A DNA stretch of 64,000 nt from Bradyrhizobium sp. 190 (GCF_023073415.1 NZ_JADPJL010000063.1:1-64000); one strand, 5' to 3'; shown: positions 7,822-17,300, counted from the first letter of the stretch. Translations and numbers: made by a program. Notes: generated by a model from the letters alone, not told the origin.

Positions 7822-9084
7822 TCAGGCCGTATTGCCCGGCTTCCCGAAAGCCCCCGCCTCGGCCAGGGCCGCGATACGCCGCTCATCATAACCGAGGGTC
7901 TTTCGGAGCACGTCCCTCGTATGCTCGCCAAGCAGCGGCGCCGCCACGGGATCGACGGTTGGCGTCAGGCTCATCTGCAGCGGCGTTTCAATATTGGGGA
8001 CGGTGCCCGCGGTCGGATGCGTAATCCGGCTGAGACGATGGCGGTCGCGCACTTCCGGCGCGTTGAAACCTTCCTCTACGGTGCGCAGATAGCCGACCGG
8101 TATGTTGGCCTTCTTCATCTTCGCCATCCAGTGCTCGAGGCTGTCGCTGGCGAAGATACCGGCGATGATGGCACGCAACTTTTCCTTGTTGGCGGTTCGG
8201 CTTTTCCTGTGGGCGAACTCGGGATCGGTGACGAGGTCCGGTCGATCGAGCACGTCCACCACGAGCCGGCGGTACAGGCGGTCGTTGGCGCAGGCCATGT
8301 AAAGCGGCCCGTCGGATGCCTGGTACACACCGACGGTGGGCGAGCCGTTCGGCGAATTTCCAAAGCGGCCCGGGTTCGCGCCGCTGATTAGATAGGCCAT
8401 GCCGTAGAAACCGGTCATCGACACGGCGGTGTCGATCAGCGCCACCTCGACCTGCTGGCCGCGGCCGAGCCGGTCGCGGGCGATCAGCGCCAGCAGGATT
8501 GCGTTACATGCCGACATGCCCGTCGCCATGTCGACGATCGGCGGACCGGTCCGCACCGGCTCCCCATCCGGAAACCCGTTCAGCGACATGAAGCCGCTTT
8601 CGGCCTGCGTGATCGGATCGAAACCCGGACGCAAGGCGAACTCGCCCTTGCGCCCATAGGCCGAGATCGAGCAATAAATCAGCTTCGGATTGGTCGGCGC
8701 GACGGAGGCATAGTCGAGACCGAACTTCTTCATTATGCCGCCGGAGAAATTTTCCACGACGACATCCGCTTTCGCGATCAGTTCGCGCGCGACTTCGAGC
8801 GCCGCAGGATTGTTGAAATCGAGCGCGATGCCGCGCTTGTTGCGATTGAGGCTGAGGAAGGCCGCGCTCTCGCCGCCGATTTCCGCGTGTTCATAATGGC
8901 GGGTATCGTCGCCCCCGTCTGGGTTTTCGATCTTGATCACTTCGGCGCCGAAATCGGCCAGTGTTTGCGTGCAGGCCGGGCCGGCAACGACCCGGGTGAA
9001 GTCGACGACCAGCAGCCCCTCCAGCGCAGTCGGTTCGCCCGTGACGCGCGGCGTTCGCTCCGGCAATTGCGGTCTGGCAGTCAT
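7822..9084 (-). CDS. CaiB/BaiF-family CoA-transferase
   Basis: About 420 residues, the usual length of a class III CoA-transferase. Family marks are LEGLLVVDFTRVVAGPACTQ at the N-terminus, FGAEVIKIENP, the SLNRNKRGIALDF segment, VVENFSGG and the catalytic-Asp region GFDPITQAESGFMSLNG. It moves CoA between a donor acyl-CoA (commonly succinyl-CoA) and a carboxylic acid; the substrate cannot be told. The start is uncertain among 9132, 9093 and 9084; I use 9084 because the AGAGG site then has workable spacing. The gene is isolated, without co-directional partners. Confidence 0.85.
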   Translation of the reverse strand: MTARPQLPERTPRVTGEPTALEGLLVVDFTRVVAGPACTQTLADFGAEVIKIENPDGGDDTRHYEHAEIGGESAAFLSLNRNKRGIALDFNNPAALEVARELIAKADVVVENFSGGIMKKFGLDYASVAPTNPKLIYCSISAYGRKGEFALRPGFDPITQAESGFMSLNGFPDGEPVRTGPPIVDMATGMSACNAILLALIARDRLGRGQQVEVALIDTAVSMTGFYGMAYLISGANPGRFGNSPNGSPTVGVYQASDGPLYMACANDRLYRRLVVDVLDRPDLVTDPEFAHRKSRTANKEKLRAIIAGIFASDSLEHWMAKMKKANIPVGYLRTVEEGFNAPEVRDRHRLSRITHPTAGTVPNIETPLQMSLTPTVDPVAAPLLGEHTRDVLRKTLGYDERRIAALAEAGAFGKPGNTA

Positions 9085-9385
9085 CTCCGGCATTTCCTCT
9101 TTTATTTTGCCTGGCGAAATGAAGATTTTCACCGCGACTTCAAGGCTTTCTTACCGGAACCAGACGGGTAACGCCAAACCCCGATTTTGCAGGGCGGGAC
9201 CTGCCGCTGACATAGCTCTCATGACGGCGCGCGGGACCGCGGCATTGCCCTCGCCTCCAAGGCTGGTACCCCAAAAAGACGTCGCCCGCCCCGGTCAGGT
9301 CTCCGGAGTCGAGCGACGCCTTATCGATGCGCAGATGCTGCGAACAGCGTTCGCAGCGCCGTTACTGCTGTGGAAACCCGTCTTC
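9085..9385. other. 300-bp gap, no gene seen
   Basis: Lies between the start of the minus-strand CoA-transferase and the end of the minus-strand GFA gene. Only low-quality open frames are present. Confidence 0.4.
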
Positions 9386-9811
9386 CTACTCGGCGATCAC
9401 CTCACCGGAGCCGCCAAGCTCGGCGGGAAAGTCCTTCAGTTTGGGCAGCCCATCCCGCATTGGCAGCACCGTCTCGGCGTAATTGACATGCACGCCGGGC
9501 GCGAAGGGGAGTGTCGGGATGGTTGCGGCGAAGACATCGACCAGCCCGAGCGTCGGATGATTGGTCATCAGGTGACCGCCGCACTCCGCGCAGTATTTGC
9601 GCTGGCTCATCGGGGTCTTCTCGAACGTCGCGACGTGTTGCGCCCCCGCCGTGATCCGTACCGCTTCCGGCTTCCACAGGCTGAACGCGTTCACCGGTCC
9701 GCCGGACCACGAACGGCAGGAACTGCAATGGCAATAACCCATTCCTTCCGGCGCACCCGTGACCTGGACCTCGACCGCGCCGCAAAAACAGCTTCCGGTA
9801 TGCTTCATCAT
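9386..9811 (-). CDS. GFA-family (glutathione-dependent formaldehyde-activating-like) protein
   Basis: A 141-residue zinc protein with the full GFA cysteine pattern: GSCFCGAVEV, YCHCSSCRSWSG and RKYCAECGGHLMTN. The Mss4-like beta fold binds zinc through these cysteines. The founding enzyme condenses formaldehyde with glutathione, but most relatives have no proven substrate. AAGGAG lies 6 bases before ATG 9811. It follows the MddA-like gene by 25 bp on the same strand and is probably co-transcribed, which hints at a role in thiol or C1 chemistry. Confidence 0.85.
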   Translation of the reverse strand: MMKHTGSCFCGAVEVQVTGAPEGMGYCHCSSCRSWSGGPVNAFSLWKPEAVRITAGAQHVATFEKTPMSQRKYCAECGGHLMTNHPTLGLVDVFAATIPTLPFAPGVHVNYAETVLPMRDGLPKLKDFPAELGGSGEVIAE

Positions 9812-9836
9812 TTCTGTCTCCTTAGTAGAGAAGTGA

Positions 9837-10613
9837 TCAGGCCGGCCTGCGCCAGGGGAATAGCATGGAAACGCGTTCCCGATAACGGCGATATTCGTCG
9901 CCGAACATGCCGACGAGGTCGCGCTCTTCGAGCATGATGCCGACGAAGATGTAGGCCGTGGTCACCACCGCGAACAGCAAATGCCCGGCGCTCATCGTCG
10001 GGGTCGCCCAGAACGCGATGATGAAACCGAGATAGATCGGGTGCCTGACAAAGCGGTAGAAGAACGGCGCCCGGAAGACGGGCGCCGGCATCTCGCGACC
10101 TACGAGATTGTTGGCGACCTGATGTAACCCGAACAGTTCGAAATGATTGATCAGGAAGGTGCTCGTGAACACGATCACCCAACCAATGAACGACAGTGTG
10201 GCGATCACCACGGCCATTTCGGGTTCCTGGACGTTCCAGATGACGGCCGGCATCGGACGCCATTGCCAGAACAGCAACAGAAGCGCCAGGCTTGCGCACA
10301 GCACATAGGTGCTGCGCTCGACAGACTTCGGAATAAACTGCGTCCACCAGTGTTTGAACGATTTACGCGCCATGACGCTATGTTGGATGGCAAATAACGA
10401 CATCAGGGCGAGATTGACGACAATTGCCTCGAATATCCCCGAATTCGCGCCGGTATCGATCGCCTTCGGCACGGCGAGCCCCGATACGAACCCGATGGCG
10501 TACAGAATCGTGAACACAAATGTGAGATAGGCCACACCTCCGAACAGAAATGCAGTGAATCTTAGCACCCGATTGCCCGGTGTCGCCGGGTGGATGGCTT
10601 GGGTTTCCGTCAT
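9837..10613 (-). CDS. mddA: MddA-type methanethiol S-methyltransferase (membrane)
   Basis: A 258-residue integral membrane protein with about five or six hydrophobic segments (residues 20-45, 58-78, 95-115, 130-150, 205-225). Its C-terminal half has the isoprenylcysteine-methyltransferase-like signature: FYRFVRHPIYLGFIIAFWAT, then EERDLVGMFGDEYRRYRERV. This pattern (RHP.Y.G followed by EE..L...FG..Y..Y...V) marks the family of MddA, which methylates methanethiol to dimethyl sulfide using S-adenosylmethionine and is known from Bradyrhizobium. The start at 10613 (MTETQAIHP) has GGAG about 10 bases upstream. The CadC-like regulator diverges 124 bp away. An NnrU-like role is the main alternative. 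Confidence 0.7.
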   Translation of the reverse strand: MTETQAIHPATPGNRVLRFTAFLFGGVAYLTFVFTILYAIGFVSGLAVPKAIDTGANSGIFEAIVVNLALMSLFAIQHSVMARKSFKHWWTQFIPKSVERSTYVLCASLALLLLFWQWRPMPAVIWNVQEPEMAVVIATLSFIGWVIVFTSTFLINHFELFGLHQVANNLVGREMPAPVFRAPFFYRFVRHPIYLGFIIAFWATPTMSAGHLLFAVVTTAYIFVGIMLEERDLVGMFGDEYRRYRERVSMLFPWRRPA

Positions 10614-10737
10614 GAAAATTGACTCCGCTACGGGAAATGGGATTGCAGCTCCCTGTTTTGGCAGGATGCACGGAGAACGGCACCAAGACTTTGCCTTCCG
10701 CTTTAGACGGACTTGATTGTTTCTTGAGAAAGCGCAC

Positions 10738-12294
10738 GTGAAATTCAACTTCGATCATCACACCCTGGATACCGACCGTCGAGAGATGCGCCGTGGCGGC
10801 GAATTGGTGGCGATGCAGCCACAAGTATTCGACTTGCTGGTTCACTTGCTGAAACACCGCGATCGCGTGGTCAGCCGCGACGATCTCATTGCGCTGGTAT
10901 GGGGAGGACGGATCGTCTCTGATTCGACGCTGGACAGCCGGATCAATGCCGCTCGAAGCGCGATCGGCGACAACGGCAAGGAACAGCGGCTCATCCGTAC
11001 CATTCCCCGCAAGGGGATTCGCTTCGTCGGCGCCGTGAATGGGCCATGCGATGCACAGGCCGCTTCGCGTGCAGAAGCAGAACAGCCGCGTTCGGGGCTA
11101 GCGCTGCCCGACCGGCCGGCAATAGCCGTACTGCCGTTCGACAATATGAGCGGCGACCGGGAGCAGGAGTATTTTTCCGACGGGATCAGCGAGGACATCA
11201 TTACTGCGCTGTCGAAATTGCGCTGGTTCTTCGTGATCGCGCGCAACTCGTCGTTCACCTACAAGGGCAAGGCGGTCCAGATGAGACAGATCGCCGCTGA
11301 GCTCGGGGTGCGCTACGTGCTCGAAGGCAGCGTGCGAAGGAACGGCGATCGCGTACGCATCACTGCGCAGCTTAACGACACCGCAACGGGTAGTCATATC
11401 TGGGCGGAGCGTTACGACCGCGACCTCATCGACGTCTTCGCCGTGCAGGACGAGATCACCGACGCCATCGTCACCGCGATCGAGCCGCAGATTTACGCAG
11501 CGGAGAACTTTCGCAGCCGGCGCAAGCCGCCCAACAGCGTGGACGCGTGGGACCTGGTGATGCGGGCGCTGTCACATCACTGGCGGGTGACACGGCCCGA
11601 TAGCCTCGCGGCGCAGGCGCTGCTGGAACGCGCGATTGCGATCGATCCGAACTACGGCCAGGCGTTGGCCCTATTCGCAACCAACCATATGTTCGGCGTT
11701 CATCTGGGCTGGACTGACCTTGCAACCGCAGCGCCCGCCGCCGAGAAAGCGGCGTTGGCGGCGATTGCCGCCGATAGCGAGGATGCCTGGGCGCATACGG
11801 CCCTCGGCAGCGTATATTTCTCCACGCGCCGGCTCGAGCACTCGCTGGCCGAGTTCGAACAGGCACTCCAGCTCAACCCGAATTTTTCGCTGGCACAGGG
11901 GTACTACGCGCTGGCGCTCTCCTACACCGGACGGTGGACGGATGCCTATGCGGCGACGCAACGCGCGATCCGCCAGAGCCCGCGCGATCCCTCTTCCGCT
12001 ATCTATTACGGCGTAGCGGCCTACGCCCAGTTCGTCGGAAGGAACTATCAGGAGGCGATCGCACTGGCGCAGGAGGCGACCCGCCAGCGCGGCGACCTCA
12101 CCGGCGCCTACCGGGTGCTGACGGTCGCGGCCGGCATGACCGGCCAGATCGAACTCGCCCGGACCGCGCTTCACGAGTTGCGTCGGACCCAGCCCAATAT
12201 TTCGCTCGCCTGGATCGCGACGCAGTTACCCTGGAAGCACGACGCCGATCGCGAGCACTATCTCGAGGGCTTTCGCCGCGCCGGGCTGGAATGA
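10738..12294 (+). CDS. CadC-like winged-helix regulator with TolB-like and TPR domains
   Basis: A 518-residue protein from GTG 10738 (GAGAAAG 7 bases upstream). Residues about 1-95 form an OmpR/CadC winged helix (RRGGELVAMQPQVFDLLVHL, RVVSRDDLIALVWGGRIVSD, LIRTIPRKGIRFVG). Residues 115-265 are the TolB-N-like domain shared with adenylate-cyclase-type regulators (IAVLPFDNMSGDREQEYFSD, GVRYVLEGSVRRNGDRVRIT). The rest is TPR (ALLERAIAIDPNYGQALAL, LAEFEQALQLNPNFSLAQGY). No membrane segment is visible between domains, so it looks cytoplasmic, unlike CadC itself. It diverges from the mddA-GFA pair and is its most likely regulator. Confidence 0.85.
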   Translation: MKFNFDHHTLDTDRREMRRGGELVAMQPQVFDLLVHLLKHRDRVVSRDDLIALVWGGRIVSDSTLDSRINAARSAIGDNGKEQRLIRTIPRKGIRFVGAVNGPCDAQAASRAEAEQPRSGLALPDRPAIAVLPFDNMSGDREQEYFSDGISEDIITALSKLRWFFVIARNSSFTYKGKAVQMRQIAAELGVRYVLEGSVRRNGDRVRITAQLNDTATGSHIWAERYDRDLIDVFAVQDEITDAIVTAIEPQIYAAENFRSRRKPPNSVDAWDLVMRALSHHWRVTRPDSLAAQALLERAIAIDPNYGQALALFATNHMFGVHLGWTDLATAAPAAEKAALAAIAADSEDAWAHTALGSVYFSTRRLEHSLAEFEQALQLNPNFSLAQGYYALALSYTGRWTDAYAATQRAIRQSPRDPSSAIYYGVAAYAQFVGRNYQEAIALAQEATRQRGDLTGAYRVLTVAAGMTGQIELARTALHELRRTQPNISLAWIATQLPWKHDADREHYLEGFRRAGLE

Positions 12295-12315
12295 GCTGCG
12301 GCGACAGGTCCTGGG

Positions 12316-13368
12316 TTACTGCTGCTTTTCCCAGAACGACAGGAACCCTTGCGAGGCCGAGCCTCCAATCACGCAGGGAATGCCGACTGCGACCTGCCCC
12401 AGCGCAGCCGCAGAGACACAACCGAGCGCGACCGCGCCGACGCCGACCTGCCCCCAGAAGCTGAGGTCACGGCGGCTATCGGAACCCTTGATCTTGAGTT
12501 CGTCCACGGCGGCGAGCGCATCCTTGCGCAAGGCTGCGATCTGCACCGTGTCCGCCGCCTCGACCACTTCGGCGAGCGGCGCCTTGACCGCCGCCGGCTG
12601 TCTGGCAAGTTCGCTGCGGAGATATTCGCGCAAACCGGCATCGCGAATCGCGTAGCTTGCCAGCGTGTAGCGCGCCATGCTTCCGACCGTGAGCTTGTCC
12701 ACCGTGTCGCGGCTCTTGCTCCACGGCAGCATCTGGATGATGCGCTGGATAGGCGCATGCGAGCCGGTCGCAAAATAGTAGCCCCACAGCGTATCCAGCA
12801 AATCCTGGTTGCTCGCAAACGTGAGCGTCGTGTTCAGCTTCCGCTCGTCCTTGGCGAACGGATTCTTGGTGAATGCTCCGCGCAGCTTGTCCATCATGCC
12901 GGGCTTTACTTCTTCCAGCGGGATGTCGGTCAAGGTCGGCAGCTTGCCTGCGAGATAGCTGTCGATCATGACCCGCCGGCCCGGCATTCGTGGCGCGACC
13001 CGGCGCAGAACGTTTCTCCAGTCGGGCAGCCCCGAGTACGCTATGGCGCGAACGATCACCCATTCGTCTTCCGGCCGGACAGGAAAGAAACCGGCAATGA
13101 GCTGCTCGGCCTTGGCAGGGTTTGAGCCGATCGCACCGGCGATGAAGCCGAGATAAATACCGGCATTCTCCGGTTCCTTGAACGTCTGCGAATGAAACAG
13201 CACACGCACGGCCGCCGGTACATGGGCATAGTCCGGCTTGGCCCGATAATTGTAGATCCATTGCTGGACCACGCCGAGCGAGGCGCGCGGATCGACCTCC
13301 GGCGTCTTCTCTGCATGCGCTGGCTGAATCAGCATGAGCGCGGCGGCAACGAAAGCTGCATAACGCAT
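12316..13368 (-). CDS. exported protein of unknown function
   Basis: A 350-residue protein with a clear signal peptide (MRYAAFVAAALMLIQPAHAE). AGGAG lies 6 bases before ATG 13368, which settles the start; longer frames to 13533 are not supported. I recognise no family. Visible features are an alpha-helical middle (YLGFIAGAIGSNPAKAEQLI, DEWVIVRAIAYSGLPDWRNV), LDTLWGYYFATG, and a Gly/Ala-rich hydrophobic C-terminus (VGVGAVALGCVSAAALGQVA), which may be a lipid- or membrane-contacting segment. It diverges from the BamA-like gene. Confidence 0.7.
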   Translation of the reverse strand: MRYAAFVAAALMLIQPAHAEKTPEVDPRASLGVVQQWIYNYRAKPDYAHVPAAVRVLFHSQTFKEPENAGIYLGFIAGAIGSNPAKAEQLIAGFFPVRPEDEWVIVRAIAYSGLPDWRNVLRRVAPRMPGRRVMIDSYLAGKLPTLTDIPLEEVKPGMMDKLRGAFTKNPFAKDERKLNTTLTFASNQDLLDTLWGYYFATGSHAPIQRIIQMLPWSKSRDTVDKLTVGSMARYTLASYAIRDAGLREYLRSELARQPAAVKAPLAEVVEAADTVQIAALRKDALAAVDELKIKGSDSRRDLSFWGQVGVGAVALGCVSAAALGQVAVGIPCVIGGSASQGFLSFWEKQQ

Positions 13369-13604
13369 GTGATGCTCCTGCGAGCTTGGACGCATGCGCG
13401 GTTTGGTACGCGGGCGCCTTGAGCTCTCTTGGGCTCTCTCGATGGCGAAGCATGAAGCGCGCATTGCGACAATTCTGAGAATGTCCGCATTGAGAGAAGA
13501 CGTCCAAATTGTGGCATATCGCCCGCAACTCACCTTATCCCAGACATTTTTTTGCCCCGCACGGGCAATCCCATCTTAGCCCGATCATAGGAGTCCGGCG
13601 GGAC

Positions 13605-15950
13605 GTGGAGATCAGACGCATCACGCAGCGCAACCGATTATCACGATCGGGGCTGGCGGCTTGCCGGCTTGCCGGCGCCCTCGGTTTGATTTTAGCGACA
13701 CCTGTCGTCGCCGAAATCGCATCGCCGCCGCAACGATCGATCATCGTCGAGGGGAACCGTCGCGTCGATGCTGAGACCGTGCGCTCCTACTTTCACGCAG
13801 CGCCCGGCGGGCATTTCGACGACGCCACGCGTGACGCGGCGTTGAAAGCGCTGATTGCAACAGGTTTGTTCGAAAAGGTTTCCATCGAACGCGCCGGAGA
13901 TCGGCTTGTGGTGCATGTGTCCGAGGCGTCCGTGCTCGACCGCGTCGCATTCGAAGGCAACAGGAAGGTCAAGGACACCGACCTTGCCGCCGCCGTTGAA
14001 TCGAAGCCGCGCGGCTCGCTGCAACGCGCCACCGTGCAGGCCGACGTCGGCCGCATCATCGAGGCATACCGGCGCGCCGGTCGCACCGAAGTGAGGGTCG
14101 ATCCGCAAATCATCGACCGCGGCAATGGTCGGGTCGATCTCATCTACGCCATAACGGAGGGAGCAAAGACTCCGGTGCGGCAGATCGACTTCACTGGCAA
14201 CAAGGCCTTCGGCAAACGGCAACTCAGCGCCGTAATCAAGACCTCCGCTACCCACATGTTGAGTTTTCTGACCGGCGGTAACGTCTACGATCCTGACCGC
14301 GTCGCGCAAGACCAGGAACAGCTGCGGCTTTACTACCGCAGCAAGGGCTATGCCGATGTCAGCGTCCCATCGGCAACGGCCGAGTATGATCCGGCCATGA
14401 AAGGCTTCACGCTGAACTTCGCAATCGACGAGGGCCCGCTCTATCGTTTCCGGGAAGTCAGCCTCGCCTGCAACGTTCCGGGCATGGATTGCGACAAGCT
14501 TCGTGCCCTCCCCACGGTCCACCCAGGCGCGGTGTTCGACGGCAACGCGCTGGACAAGACCACCGAGCTTCTGGCCATCGAAATGGCGAAGCTTGGCTAT
14601 CCCTTTGCCCAGGCGACACCTCGCCTTACGCGCGATACCGCCGCGCAACGTATCGACGTCGCTTACGTGATCGAACAGGGGCCTCGCGCCTATGTCGAGC
14701 GGATCGAGATTCACGGCAACACGCGCACCCGCGATTACGTGATCCGGCGCGAATTCGACATCGCGGAAGGCGACGCCTACAACAAGACGCTGATCGACCG
14801 GGCCGAGCGGCGCTTGAAGAATTTGAACTACTTCAAGTCGGTGAAGATATCGAATAGACCCGGCTTGGCACCGGATCATGTCATCCTCGATGTCGAGGCG
14901 GTTGACCAGGCGACCGGCGACTTCAACGTGGCCGGCGGTTACTCGACCGTCGACGGCGCGCTCGTTGAGGTCAAAGTGGGCGAGCGCAATTTCTACGGCA
15001 CGGGCAAGAACGTTCAGGCCACCTTTACCTACGGCCAGTATGCGCGCGGTATAAATCTGGCTGCATCCGAACCTTATTTCCTCGGCACCAAAGTCGCAGC
15101 CGGAATCGAACTCTTCGGCCGTCAAAACGACGCCAGCAGCTACCAATCCTATGGCAGCGCCACCTACGGTGCGAGACTGCAGCTCGGCACGCCGATTACC
15201 GAGGAAATTGGCGTGCAGTGGCGCTACTCGATCTACAATCAGAACATCACGCTTTCGCCGAACGCTTCGGGCCTGACGCCTTCGCTTGCCGTCCGGCAGG
15301 CGGCCGCCGCCGGTCCGACCTGGGTCTCCGCTCCCGGCAGTACGACGACCTACAGCACACTGGACAACACAAAGAGCCCGACCAGCGGAATCAGGTCGCA
15401 GCTCAGCCAGGACCTGGCGGGACTTGGCGGCGACGTGAAATTCCTGAAGACGACGGAAGACGTACGCTACTACAGATCGATCAACAGCGACCTCGTTGGC
15501 ATGGTTCGCGCCCAGGGCGGTTACGTCACCGGTTGGGGCGGCCAGCAAGTGCCGCTGATGAACAATTTCTTCGGCGGCCCGACCATGGTGCGCGGCTTTG
15601 CCCCGAACGGTTTCGGCCCACGCGACCTGACGCCGGGCACCACGATGGATAATGTCGGCGGCAGCGCCTATTGGGCGACGACCGCCGAACTGCAGAGCGC
15701 TATCCCCGGCATACCCAACGAATACGGCCTCAGGGCCACAGCCTTCGTCGATGCCGGCAGTGTATTCCGCTACAGCGGATCAACAGCATCGCTTCAGGTC
15801 GCCAACAAGAATGTCGTACGTTCGTCGATCGGCGCAGGCCTGACCTGGGCCTCGCCGTTCGGCGCATTGACCGTCGACTATGCCGTACCGCTGAGCAAGG
15901 CTGCCTACGACGTAGTGCAGCCGCTGCGGTTCAGCGCGGGAGGGTTTTGA
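13605..15950 (+). CDS. accessory BamA/Omp85-family outer-membrane protein
   Basis: About 781 residues from GTG 13605 (GGAG about 11 bases upstream), with a signal peptide (LAGALGLILATPVVAE). Five POTRA-like repeats span residues about 40-400 (RSIIVEGNRRVDAETVRSYF, LDRVAFEGNRKVKDTDLAAA, RQIDFTGNKAFGKRQLSAVI, VERIEIHGNTRTRDYVIRRE). A 16-strand barrel follows with VRGFAPNGFGPRD as the VRGF/Y motif of the L6 loop, and the protein ends in the aromatic residue Phe. BamA inserts barrel proteins into the outer membrane. The usual bamA neighbours (rseP, lpxD, fabZ, lpxA) are absent, so this is probably a second copy with a specialised client. Confidence 0.88.
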   Translation: MEIRRITQRNRLSRSGLAACRLAGALGLILATPVVAEIASPPQRSIIVEGNRRVDAETVRSYFHAAPGGHFDDATRDAALKALIATGLFEKVSIERAGDRLVVHVSEASVLDRVAFEGNRKVKDTDLAAAVESKPRGSLQRATVQADVGRIIEAYRRAGRTEVRVDPQIIDRGNGRVDLIYAITEGAKTPVRQIDFTGNKAFGKRQLSAVIKTSATHMLSFLTGGNVYDPDRVAQDQEQLRLYYRSKGYADVSVPSATAEYDPAMKGFTLNFAIDEGPLYRFREVSLACNVPGMDCDKLRALPTVHPGAVFDGNALDKTTELLAIEMAKLGYPFAQATPRLTRDTAAQRIDVAYVIEQGPRAYVERIEIHGNTRTRDYVIRREFDIAEGDAYNKTLIDRAERRLKNLNYFKSVKISNRPGLAPDHVILDVEAVDQATGDFNVAGGYSTVDGALVEVKVGERNFYGTGKNVQATFTYGQYARGINLAASEPYFLGTKVAAGIELFGRQNDASSYQSYGSATYGARLQLGTPITEEIGVQWRYSIYNQNITLSPNASGLTPSLAVRQAAAAGPTWVSAPGSTTTYSTLDNTKSPTSGIRSQLSQDLAGLGGDVKFLKTTEDVRYYRSINSDLVGMVRAQGGYVTGWGGQQVPLMNNFFGGPTMVRGFAPNGFGPRDLTPGTTMDNVGGSAYWATTAELQSAIPGIPNEYGLRATAFVDAGSVFRYSGSTASLQVANKNVVRSSIGAGLTWASPFGALTVDYAVPLSKAAYDVVQPLRFSAGGF

Positions 15951-16506
15951 CGGGAACGGGCTGCTCCGTCGCGAATCCATATAACAGCGCCAGCCGGTCG
16001 AGGCATTCGCGGAAGCGCCTTGAAAAATAGTCGCTCCAGCGTTTGGTACACAGTCCCCTCCGCTGGCCGACCTGCTCCATGGTCAGACCCTGGACCAGCA
16101 CGTCATGCACCAGCGCCGAGCCGTCCGCGCCGAGTTCGCGTTCGGCCCGGTTCAACCGCAGCACGGCCTTGCGCTGGCCCTCGGTGATCGGCTCGCGGCT
16201 CTGCCCGCCATCGACATATTCCCGGGTCGGATCGACCGCGCGCGGCCCGCGCTCGGCCTTCTCCCAGTCGCTCTGGAACGCACGCCCCGCCTGATACTGC
16301 GCCTCGTCGACCTGGTGGCGGGAATGCAGGCGAGCGAGCGGATCGTTGCGGATCGAACGCAAGGCAACGATCTTCTCGCCCGGCTCCAACGCCAGGGGAT
16401 TATCAACCTCGACGGTAGCGACTTCGGCATTGCGTAACAGATCGCGGGATCTCCGGTCATGTGCCGCGGCAGGGTTGTACGGCTTCCGGCGTTTGGCTCT
16501 CGGCAT
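15931..16506 (-). CDS. DUF6456-like hypothetical protein of the phage-type cassette
   Basis: A 191-residue protein with AGGAG before ATG 16506. The N-terminus is basic (MPRAKRRKPYNPAAAHDRR). The middle carries LRSIRNDPLARLHSRHQVDE and YQAGRAFQSDWEKAERG, and the C-terminus LVHDVLVQGLTMEQVGQRRG then WSDYFSRRFRECLDRLALLY. This layout matches a small alphaproteobacterial family seen beside GcrA-like genes and in prophages; the C-terminal helices may be DNA-binding. Its 3' end overlaps the BamA-like gene by 20 bp in convergent orientation. Confidence 0.6.
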   Translation of the reverse strand: MPRAKRRKPYNPAAAHDRRSRDLLRNAEVATVEVDNPLALEPGEKIVALRSIRNDPLARLHSRHQVDEAQYQAGRAFQSDWEKAERGPRAVDPTREYVDGGQSREPITEGQRKAVLRLNRAERELGADGSALVHDVLVQGLTMEQVGQRRGLCTKRWSDYFSRRFRECLDRLALLYGFATEQPVPVKTLPR

Positions 16507-16552
16507 CTGGTGGGCTCCTCGAAAACAGTGGAATTCGGTTTCGACCGGAAAT

Positions 16553-16723
16553 CTATTCGATTGATGCGTCCGCTATCTCCTCGCGCAGCAGTTCTGACAA
16601 TTCGTCCCGACGGCCGCAGCCCAACGGCTGAAGCCCGATCAGCGCACGCAGATGAGCGATCCGATGGCGGCGCGGCAGCCGTTTCAGCCTGACGGCCACG
16701 CATGTGACAACAGTGTTCTTCAT
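16553..16723 (-). CDS. small basic protein coupled to the GcrA-like gene
   Basis: A 56-residue protein (MKNTVVTCVAVRLKRLPRRH...) ending in an acidic helix (DELSELLREEIADASIE). The ATG overlaps the TGA of the GcrA-like gene as ATGA, so it is probably translated by coupling. No domain is recognised. It belongs to the same leftward phage-like operon. Confidence 0.5.
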   Translation of the reverse strand: MKNTVVTCVAVRLKRLPRRHRIAHLRALIGLQPLGCGRRDELSELLREEIADASIE

Positions 16724-17256
16724 GCCTCCTCCACCACCCGCAGCGAAACGGTGCTCACCGTGCGTTCGGCGGGCACGATCGGATCGCGGCTCAGATGAAA
16801 ATGCGGCGTGCAATAACTCGAGCCCGGGCGGCGCGGATGACCGCAGAAGGTGATGGCCTCGCCCTCTTCATCACCGCCGTAGGGATAGCGGCAATCGCCG
16901 CGCTCCAACTCGATCAGGGAGAGATGCCGCGGCTCAATCGCTATGCAGCGCAGCTTAAGCGGCTTGATCTCCTTGAACACCGGCGCCGTCGGCCAGGGAA
17001 GCGCAGGCGTCTTCAAATTGCCGGGACGGGGCTCCGCGATCTCGTGCAGCTCTGCAGGATTCGTGGGCATCGACGGTTGCTGGCGATCGTCCGGTCCCAG
17101 TCCCAGGCGCCGGGCGCGTCCGAGCGCAGCACTGCGGGAGTAGGACGTATTGAATCGTGAATTGATCGCGTGCGCGGCCTCCGAAAAGGACATGCCTTTG
17201 GCAATAAATTCCCGCAGCGCGTCCGAGTGCTCGGGCGCCCAGTTCGACAGTTCCAT
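16720..17256 (-). CDS. GcrA-family regulator, phage-associated
   Basis: A 178-residue protein. The N-terminus has the GcrA helix-turn-helix (WAPEHSDALREFIAKGMSFS, EAAHAINSRFNTSYSRSAAL then GRARRLGLG). The C-terminus has the family zinc-like motif: ERGDCRYPYGGDEEGE, FCGHPRRPGSSYCTPHFHLS. GcrA binds sigma-70 RNA polymerase at methylated GANTC promoters; phage-borne paralogues probably redirect this. Its promoter (AGTCAA/AATTTC read on the minus strand, 17-bp spacer) overlaps operator O1 of the adjacent CI-like repressor. Confidence 0.75.
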   Translation of the reverse strand: MELSNWAPEHSDALREFIAKGMSFSEAAHAINSRFNTSYSRSAALGRARRLGLGPDDRQQPSMPTNPAELHEIAEPRPGNLKTPALPWPTAPVFKEIKPLKLRCIAIEPRHLSLIELERGDCRYPYGGDEEGEAITFCGHPRRPGSSYCTPHFHLSRDPIVPAERTVSTVSLRVVEEA

Positions 17257-17300
17257 TTGTTGTCCTTGCTCTTGTCAACGCCGCCCGACGCCGGACCATC

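Noticed and set aside
13692..15548. 618-codon open frame antisense to the BamA-like gene
   Set aside because: It mirrors the codon bias of a high-GC gene; no family motifs, while the plus strand has clear POTRA and barrel motifs.
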